A stretch of 10,887 nt of DNA from contig JAITCT010000014.1 of assembly GCA_031282925.1 (NCBI GenBank), positions 1 to 10,887 of the forward strand, given 5' to 3'. The notes under the pieces were generated by a model that was not told where the DNA came from, ran no database searches, and was given only the letters and a program-made list of their open reading frames with translations. This document shows, piece by piece, positions 6,519 to 10,887 of this stretch (its first letter is position 1; every line of letters starts with the position of its first letter). Origin of the DNA: Dysgonamonadaceae bacterium. GTDB lineage: Bacteria; Bacteroidota; Bacteroidia; Bacteroidales; Azobacteroidaceae. The translations under genes and the position numbers were made by a program.

Positions 6519-8735
6519 ATGAATACAGGACGGAAAGATGTGATTTGGAATTATGCCGCCACTATCCTGCAGACCGGCGTCGGTGTTATTCTTTTACCTT
6601 TTATATTAAATACATTTCCACAAGAAACGGTTGCCATTTGGACTATCTTTTCGACGATTATGGCTTTGACAGGGCTATTGGATTTCGGATTCGGACCGTC
6701 TTTTGCCCGCAATGTTTCATACGTTGTGAGCGGAGTAACGGAATTGAAATCTACCGGATATCAAATTGTTTCATCCGGGAACAACGAAATAGACTATTCG
6801 TTATTCAAGGGATTAATCAATGCTATGCGTTGGTTTTATTCCCGTTTGGCGATTTTATTATTCCTTTTGCTTTTTACCGCCGGCACTTACTATATTTATA
6901 CCGTTTTGCAAACTTATACGGGCGATCGCAGAGAGGTTTATATTGCATGGATCATTCTGTGCACGATCAACACCTATTCGCTTTACACATTGTATTACGA
7001 TTCTTTGCTGTCGGGAAAAGGTTTGATTAAACAGGCCAAACAGATACAGGTATTGGGACAAGGACTTTATTTGATTGTTGCTGTCGGAATGATTTTATTG
7101 CATTTCAACCTGATTGCCATCGTCAGCGCTCAGGCTTTGTCAATTGTGTTGCGAAGAATATTGTCTTACAATGTCGTTTATACGGTTGAATTTAAAAAAG
7201 CGCTTGATAATGCCGTTGCCAAAGCCCGGAAAGATTTCATCAAGCCGATATTACCCAATGCCGTTAAATTAGGCCTGACAGCTATCGGATCCTTTTTGGT
7301 TTCCCGCTCCGCCATTCTCATCGGAGCGCTTTATCTATCATTAGACGATATTGCTTCTTACGGCATTACCATACAGATTGTCGGAATCATTGCCGGTATT
7401 GCGGGAGTCTATTTGAGTACTTATTTACCTCAAATTGCGCAATACAGGATAACCGATAACATTTCGTCCATCCGAAAAATATACTTGCACAGTTGTGGAA
7501 TCATGCTGTTAACATTTATTGTGTGTGGGGCGGCTTTATTGCTTTTGGGAAATTGGGCTTTAGAGGTAATCCACAGTCAAACGCCACTGCTCTCGCAATC
7601 GTTTATTGCTGTTGCTTTACTTGTTTATCTTTTGGAAACCAATCATGGTTTTGCAGGGAATATTTTAGTAACAAAAAACGAAGTGCCGTTTTTTAAGGCC
7701 GCCTTATTTGCCGGTTTTGTTACATTACTGTTATTGTTTGTCTTTTTCAATATCACGCATATAGGCGTATGGAGTATGATTTTAGCGCAAGGAATTGCAC
7801 AAGGTATCTATCAAAACTGGAAATGGCCGGAAGTTGTCGCGAAAGAATTAAATATTTTACACAGCGGACGGAAGTTCATAAAAGCCCGAATGCAACCCTG
7901 CCGGTTAAAGAGGCGTAAACGTCAACTTCACCATACATTAATCCGTTATTTTCAAACGGAAAAGATGCTTACAGTCGAGCAACAAGCGATTTTCGACTAC
8001 TTAAAAGAGAATCCCATGGCGGTATTTCCGTATCATTATACTAAAAACTACATTGCCGGCGATGTTAAAACATACTTTGATAACGATTTAAAAATGTTTT
8101 ATGTTTTGCATAACGATAAACGCTTGTATTTCAAAAAAAAATGGAATGAAACCATGTGCAAACTATACTACAATGACTTGTTGACGGAGCAAGACAAATC
8201 GTCCCCACACCGGTATGAAACGGCAAGTTTTCAAGTAGCACACGGAGATATCGTGGCAGATGTAGGAGCGGCAGAGGGAATTTTTGCATTATCCGTAATA
8301 GATAAAGTTAAAAAAATCTATTTATTTGAAGTAGATCCGGAATGGATTGAAGCCTTGGAAGCAACGTTTGCACCCTGGAAAGAAAAAGTTGTTGTTGTTA
8401 ACAAATATGTTTCGGATCACACCGGCAACGTCTGCATTGCATTAGACGATTTTTTCAACAGTCAGCCGATTCATTTTATTAAAGCCGATATTGAAGGAGC
8501 GGAAAATCAATTGCTCGAAGGAGCAAGGCGCATTTTACAGCGGCAAGGACATCTAAAAATAGTATTGTGTACATATCATAAACATGACGATGCGGAAACC
8601 TTAAACAATAAACTGAAAGAATACCGGTTTGTTACTGAATTTTCAAAAGGATACGTCATTTTTTATTATGAAGTGTGCGATAAACTACAGCCTCCTTATT
8701 TAAGGCGAGCATTAGTGAGAGCTTGGAAATCATAA
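6519..8735 (+). CDS. Wzx-type flippase fused to FkbM-type methyltransferase
   Basis: A single 738-residue reading frame. Residues 1-445 form a many-helix polysaccharide flippase of the MOP/Wzx kind, starting MNTGRKDVIWNYAATILQTG, with the typical acidic/Gly motif LLDFGFGPSFARNVS. Residues from about 457 to 738 match an FkbM-family SAM-dependent methyltransferase that is normally a separate protein: FPYHYTKNYIAGDVKTY, SAM-binding DVGAAEG (581-587), FEVDPEW (603-609), and KADIEGAE (655-662). The linker (445-470) is rich in Lys and Arg. The start at ATG 6519 follows the previous stop by 4 bases; an upstream TTG (6483) in the same frame overlaps the polymerase gene and is less likely. An internal ATG at 7890 (residue 458) could restart translation to give a free methyltransferase. 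The flippase would export lipid-linked oligosaccharide. The methyltransferase would act on a sugar O-position on the cytoplasmic side, before export. Confidence 0.85.
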   Translation: MNTGRKDVIWNYAATILQTGVGVILLPFILNTFPQETVAIWTIFSTIMALTGLLDFGFGPSFARNVSYVVSGVTELKSTGYQIVSSGNNEIDYSLFKGLINAMRWFYSRLAILLFLLLFTAGTYYIYTVLQTYTGDRREVYIAWIILCTINTYSLYTLYYDSLLSGKGLIKQAKQIQVLGQGLYLIVAVGMILLHFNLIAIVSAQALSIVLRRILSYNVVYTVEFKKALDNAVAKARKDFIKPILPNAVKLGLTAIGSFLVSRSAILIGALYLSLDDIASYGITIQIVGIIAGIAGVYLSTYLPQIAQYRITDNISSIRKIYLHSCGIMLLTFIVCGAALLLLGNWALEVIHSQTPLLSQSFIAVALLVYLLETNHGFAGNILVTKNEVPFFKAALFAGFVTLLLLFVFFNITHIGVWSMILAQGIAQGIYQNWKWPEVVAKELNILHSGRKFIKARMQPCRLKRRKRQLHHTLIRYFQTEKMLTVEQQAIFDYLKENPMAVFPYHYTKNYIAGDVKTYFDNDLKMFYVLHNDKRLYFKKKWNETMCKLYYNDLLTEQDKSSPHRYETASFQVAHGDIVADVGAAEGIFALSVIDKVKKIYLFEVDPEWIEALEATFAPWKEKVVVVNKYVSDHTGNVCIALDDFFNSQPIHFIKADIEGAENQLLEGARRILQRQGHLKIVLCTYHKHDDAETLNNKLKEYRFVTEFSKGYVIFYYEVCDKLQPPYLRRALVRAWKS

Positions 8736-8746
8736 ATTACAGATAA

Positions 8747-9724
8747 GTGGTGAATAATATCGTTAAAATATTAAGAAGTTTTCTTCCCTATGGCTTGGTT
8801 GCATGGTCGAGAAAAAGGCAAAAAGCGAAGAATAGAGAAAAACGGACAAGTTATGGAACCGAGAACTCCGATAAAATATTTTACATCACCGGAATAGTGG
8901 ATAAGCGTGGCGGATTGTTCTGGATGTTACTCTACAACTTAAGTCGAATTGCTTATGCCTTGGAAAAAGGATGGATTCCTGTTGTAGACTGGCAAAATAG
9001 ACCGAATCAATATTTGGAAAACGAAAAATTATATAAAGAAAATGCTTGGGAATATTATTTTGAACAACCCTGTAATTATAATTTGGCTTCTATCAATCGC
9101 AGTAAAAATATCATTCAAGACCATAGGATTGACGGGCTAATTTTAGACTATCACATAGAAACCAATGAAGAATATTTTTCTTATCTCAAAGCAATTTTTA
9201 AAAAATACATTCGATTTAATGAATTTACTCACAACTATATAGAGAAAGAATATCAAACCATCTTAAAAGATAAAGACAAAATATTAGGCGTACTTTGCCG
9301 GGGAACCGATTATATGCACAAAAAACCCGATGGACATCCCATTCAGCCCGAACCGGAAAAAGTAATAAAGAAAGCCAAAGAAGTCATGGCAGACCAACAA
9401 CTTGATTATATCTATTTAGCTACCGAAGATCAGGACATATACGAGTTGTTCCGGAACGAATTTGGCGAGAAAGTACTGACAAACAGACAAAATCGTTTTA
9501 CAAAACAAGAAGTAGCAAAAGTACAATACTTATATCAAATAAAACAGGATAGAGAGAACGATAAATATTGGCTCGGACTCGAATATTTGTCTTCCATGTA
9601 CCTTTTGTCCAAGTGCAATTCTTTTATAAGCGGACGAACGCGCGGCGCCACAGGAGTGCTGTTAATGACGGATGGGTTTGATTATCGCTATATTTGGAAT
9701 TTAGGAGTTTACATAGATGAATGA
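8747..9724 (+). CDS. Fucosyltransferase-like (GT23/GT11-like) protein
   Basis: A 325-residue protein, probably cytoplasmic, with a basic N-terminus. The motif GVLCRGTDYMHKKPDGHP (residues 181-198; Arg185) resembles the HxRxTD nucleotide-sugar-binding motif of alpha-1,6-fucosyltransferases and NodZ. GGLFWMLLYNLSRIAYALEKGW near the N-terminus resembles the Gly-rich acceptor/donor loop of these GT-B enzymes. YIYLATEDQDIYELF and the C-terminal FISGRTRGATGV (near 294-305) occupy the places of further conserved fucosyltransferase motifs. I infer a glycosyltransferase acting on the polysaccharide unit; sugar specificity is uncertain. An in-frame TAA at 8744 forces a non-ATG start, with tandem GTG codons at 8747 and 8750; the first in-frame ATG is near residue 59, inside the domain. 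It is more AT-rich than the genes before it and last in the operon. Confidence 0.65.
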   Translation: MVNNIVKILRSFLPYGLVAWSRKRQKAKNREKRTSYGTENSDKIFYITGIVDKRGGLFWMLLYNLSRIAYALEKGWIPVVDWQNRPNQYLENEKLYKENAWEYYFEQPCNYNLASINRSKNIIQDHRIDGLILDYHIETNEEYFSYLKAIFKKYIRFNEFTHNYIEKEYQTILKDKDKILGVLCRGTDYMHKKPDGHPIQPEPEKVIKKAKEVMADQQLDYIYLATEDQDIYELFRNEFGEKVLTNRQNRFTKQEVAKVQYLYQIKQDRENDKYWLGLEYLSSMYLLSKCNSFISGRTRGATGVLLMTDGFDYRYIWNLGVYIDE

Positions 9725-9755
9725 CGGCGTAAAATATCAAACGTTACCCCCGGTT

Positions 9756-9782
9756 GGTGCGAGGCTGTGCTTCACACCTTTT
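9756..9782 (+). terminator. Probable intrinsic terminator after the polysaccharide operon
   Basis: GGTG-C-GAGGC and GCTTC-A-CACC pair around a TGT loop (9756-9778), and TTTT follows directly (9779-9782). It lies about 30 bases after the last stop codon of the operon. The stem includes a G-U pair and an unmatched C/A pair and the T-run is short, so it is moderate in strength. Confidence 0.5.
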
Positions 9783-9788
9783 ATCCCA

Positions 9789-9803
9789 ACAGGTTCAACC
9801 TGT
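9789..9803. repeat. Palindrome ACAGGTT-C-AACCTGT
   Basis: Perfect 7-base arms around one C. It is the second copy of the palindrome at 367-387: same core, inverted centre base, and both preceded by TTATCCC. The pair lies on either side of the gene block, next to disturbed DNA in both cases. Confidence 0.65.
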
Positions 9804-9812
9804 CAAAATAGT

Positions 9813-9848
9813 CATTTTCAATTTTCAATTCTCCATTTTCAATTCTCA
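9813..9848. repeat. AT-rich CATTTTCAATT direct repeats
   Basis: CATTTTCAATTTTCAATTCTC is followed at once by CATTTTCAATTCTC. Low-complexity intergenic repeat of a kind common in this phylum; no function is claimed. Confidence 0.55.
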
Positions 9849-9888
9849 TGTGTGTGCTGCCGAATGTAATTATAACCTCTTTTCTACC

Positions 9889-9906
9889 TTATTTAAATAA
9901 CAAAAC
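9889..9906 (+). repeat. 18-bp direct repeat, copy 1
   Basis: TTATTTAAATAACAAAAC occurs here and again at 10252-10269. Its first 12 bases are a perfect palindrome (TTATTTAAATAA). This copy overlaps the left end of the foldback element; the other lies 43 bases beyond its right end. It could be a duplicated target or part of a larger duplicated unit. Confidence 0.65.
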
Positions 9907-10209
9907 AACTTCAGTAGAGAGAGATGGATTATGATAATATTTCCCTGACCTTATTACCTTATTTATCTTATCCTTTGCACGGCATGATTTTTTTATCAAA
10001 ATTAAACACGAAGACACAAAAGCGCGAAGACACGAAGAAACTTCATACACGGTTTCCGTATCTTCGTGTCTTCGCGTCTTCGTGCCTTTGTGTTTACAAA
10101 AAAAACCGTTTGCCAGTGCACAAAACCATACCGCGTACGATGTAATAAGGTAATAAGGTCAGGGAATTTTTAATTATTAACACGCTTTTTCTACTGAGGT
10201 TGTTTTGTT
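9899..10209. repeat. Large imperfect foldback element, about 311 bp
   Basis: Outer arms 9899-9963 and 10144-10209 are inverted copies. The outermost 19 bases match at 18 positions (AACAAAACAAC...TCAGTAG), and the innermost 23 bases match perfectly (9941-9963 against 10144-10166, beginning TTCCCTGACCTTATTACC). The sequence between the arms continues as a weaker palindrome that includes CTTAT...GCAC on one side and its degenerate inverse on the other. It then closes on an inner stem (10004-10037 / 10062-10095, 29 of 34 bases matching) and a 24-base loop. The inner stem is made of four 8-base repeats on each side. No gene is supported inside. It is a MITE-like or nested repetitive element by inference. 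Confidence 0.7.
10004..10095. repeat. Inner stem-loop made of 8-bp tandem repeats (CTTCGTGT family)
   Basis: The right arm from 10062 reads CTTCGTGT, CTTCGCGT, CTTCGTGC, CTTTGTGT. The left arm carries four inverse octamers ending at 10037. Loop 10038-10061. As single-stranded DNA or RNA this would form a long, GC-containing hairpin. Octamers of the same family recur at 10319-10341. Confidence 0.75.
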
Positions 10210-10251
10210 GGAGAGAATAAGGTGAAAACGAGGTTTATACCCAACTGCCAA

Positions 10252-10269
10252 TTATTTAAATAACAAAAC
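10252..10269 (+). repeat. 18-bp direct repeat, copy 2
   Basis: Identical to 9889-9906. Followed by CTGAGGCTG, which is unlike the sequence after copy 1, so identity stops sharply. Confidence 0.65.
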
Positions 10270-10318
10270 CTGAGGCTGTTTTTTTATTGTTGGGGACATT
10301 TCAATAGATTAATAATTT

Positions 10319-10341
10319 CTTCGCAACTTCGCATCTTCGCG
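10319..10341. repeat. 8-bp tandem repeat (CTTCGCAA/CTTCGCAT/CTTCGCG)
   Basis: Three octamers related to those in the inner stem at 10062-10095. Isolated here without an inverted partner nearby. Confidence 0.55.
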
Positions 10342-10383
10342 TTTAATTTAAAATGTTGAACCAAACTTTTAGGACGTTTTGCT

Positions 10384-10761
10384 AAATTTTTAAAAAGGGG
10401 AGGTAAACATTCGAGATGTGGGAGTAAACATCCGAGATGTGGGAGTAAACATCCGGGATGTGGAAGTAAACATTTGAGATGTGGAGGTAAACATTCGAGA
10501 TGTGGAAGTAAACATTTGAGATGTGGAAGTAAACATTCGGGATGTGGAAGTAAACATTTGAGATGTGGAGGTAAACATTCGGGATGTGGGGGTAAACATT
10601 TGAGATGTGGGAGTAAACATCCGGGATGTGGAAGTAAACATTTGAGATGTGGAGGTAAACATTCGGGATGTGGAAGTAAACATTTGAGATGTGGAGGTAA
10701 ACATTTGAGATGCGGGAGTAAACTTTTGAGATGTGGAAGTAAATTTTTAAAAGAAGAAAGT
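10384..10761. repeat. 21-bp minisatellite: 16 core units plus a degenerate unit at each end
   Basis: Core units run from 10405 to 10740, exactly 16 x 21 bp, with consensus AAACATYYGRGATGTGG followed by RRGT. Degenerate units beginning AAATTTTTAAAA bound the array on both sides (10384-10404 and 10741-10761). Apart from one base change in each of the last two core units, only five positions vary and all changes are transitions. From 10468 to 10698, TTGAG units alternate strictly with YCG units, giving a 42-bp dimer period. The core ACAT-YYGRG-ATGT is a dyad. All three minus frames and one plus frame lack stops through the array, which follows from the repeat composition. The plus frame would read heptads of the form KHxRCGS, but it has no ATG or GTG start; its first possible start is a TTG at 10474 within the array. 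I treat it as a DNA repeat, not a gene. Confidence 0.9.
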
Positions 10762-10852
10762 GTATTTGCACAATATTTAATGCAACAAACCGTTTTTATA
10801 CCGGACAAATCAATAAATCTAACCCATTAATTATTAAAAGAAAGGAGCTGTT

Positions 10853-10887
10853 ATGTCAACAAAACACGATTGGCTGGAGAGAAATCA
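10853..10887 (+). CDS. Start of an unidentified gene (partial, runs off the window)
   Basis: ATG at 10853 begins MSTKHDWLERN and remains open to the end of the window. AAAGGAG (10841-10847) is a good ribosome binding site at proper spacing, the strongest in the window. The N-terminus is reminiscent of a Bacteroidales hypothetical protein beginning with a KHDWLP-like motif, but 11 residues cannot settle the family. It lies about 90 bases after the 21-bp array, so the array forms part of its upstream region. Confidence 0.6.
   Translation, partial: MSTKHDWLERN

Noticed and set aside
6545..7030. Plus-strand 161-residue open frame
   Set aside because: It is a shadow of the flippase gene in another frame, with no protein family resemblance and rich in Arg, Cys and Tyr as expected of a shifted frame.
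9924..10145. Plus-strand 73-residue open frame
   Set aside because: It lies wholly inside the foldback element and reads across the inverted octamer repeats; no recognisable protein.
10384..10761. CRISPR array
   Set aside because: The 21-bp units are directly adjacent without unique spacers, and no cas genes are near.
10284..10808. Three overlapping minus-strand open frames through the 21-bp array (174, 129 and 104 residues)
   Set aside because: The repeat unit has no stop in any minus frame, so long open frames arise automatically. The starts are non-ATG or lie inside the repeat, and no ribosome binding site is seen.
1..10887. tRNA, rRNA or riboswitch
   Set aside because: No sequence with the conserved tRNA arms, rRNA cores or known riboswitch motifs was noticed on either strand by eye; a covariance-model search would be needed to exclude small RNAs.

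Overview
The window looks like Bacteroidales DNA (phylum Bacteroidota; family not resolvable). The reasons are a protein with an N-terminal HU-like (CCDC81-type) domain, one membrane helix and a C-terminal SPOR domain; Bacteroidota-style polysaccharide export and chain-length genes; weak Shine-Dalgarno signals; moderate GC in genes; and AT-rich, repeat-filled intergenic DNA. All family assignments were made by eye from sequence patterns, without a database search.

Layout. 1-378: 3'-truncated remnant of an IS630-type transposase with a -1 frame change at an A7 run. 367-421: small palindromes. 459-2583: three minus-strand genes, transcribed from right to left: HU-SPOR protein, a short conserved protein, and a periplasmic solute-binding-like protein. 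A foldback repeat (1241-1397) has been written into the 3' end of the short gene, whose stop overlaps the start of the solute-binding gene. 2584-2681: AT-rich divergent intergenic region. 2682-9724: five plus-strand genes of a surface polysaccharide operon: Wza-type outer-membrane lipoprotein, Wzz/Wzc-type chain-length protein without a kinase domain, Wzy-like polymerase/ligase, a Wzx-type flippase fused in one reading frame to an FkbM-type methyltransferase, and a fucosyltransferase-like protein. 9725-10852: about 1.1 kb without a convincing gene, packed with repeats. These are a likely terminator, a palindrome related to the one near the transposase, a foldback element of about 311 bp built partly from 8-bp tandem repeats, and a 21-bp minisatellite of 16 core units with an alternating (42-bp) substructure. 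10853-end: start of a further plus-strand gene.

How the genes work together: the flippase would move lipid-linked oligosaccharide across the inner membrane, the Wzy-like protein would polymerise (or ligate) it, the Wzz/Wzc-like protein would set its length, and the Wza-like protein would carry it through the outer membrane. The methyltransferase domain and the last gene would modify or build the repeat unit. No initiating glycosyl-phosphate transferase and no sugar-nucleotide genes are in the window, so these must lie elsewhere.

The most interesting signals are the flippase-methyltransferase fusion, the 21-bp array (two helical turns per unit, each unit holding a dyad whose symmetric bases co-vary), and two foldback elements that share a 16-bp sequence.
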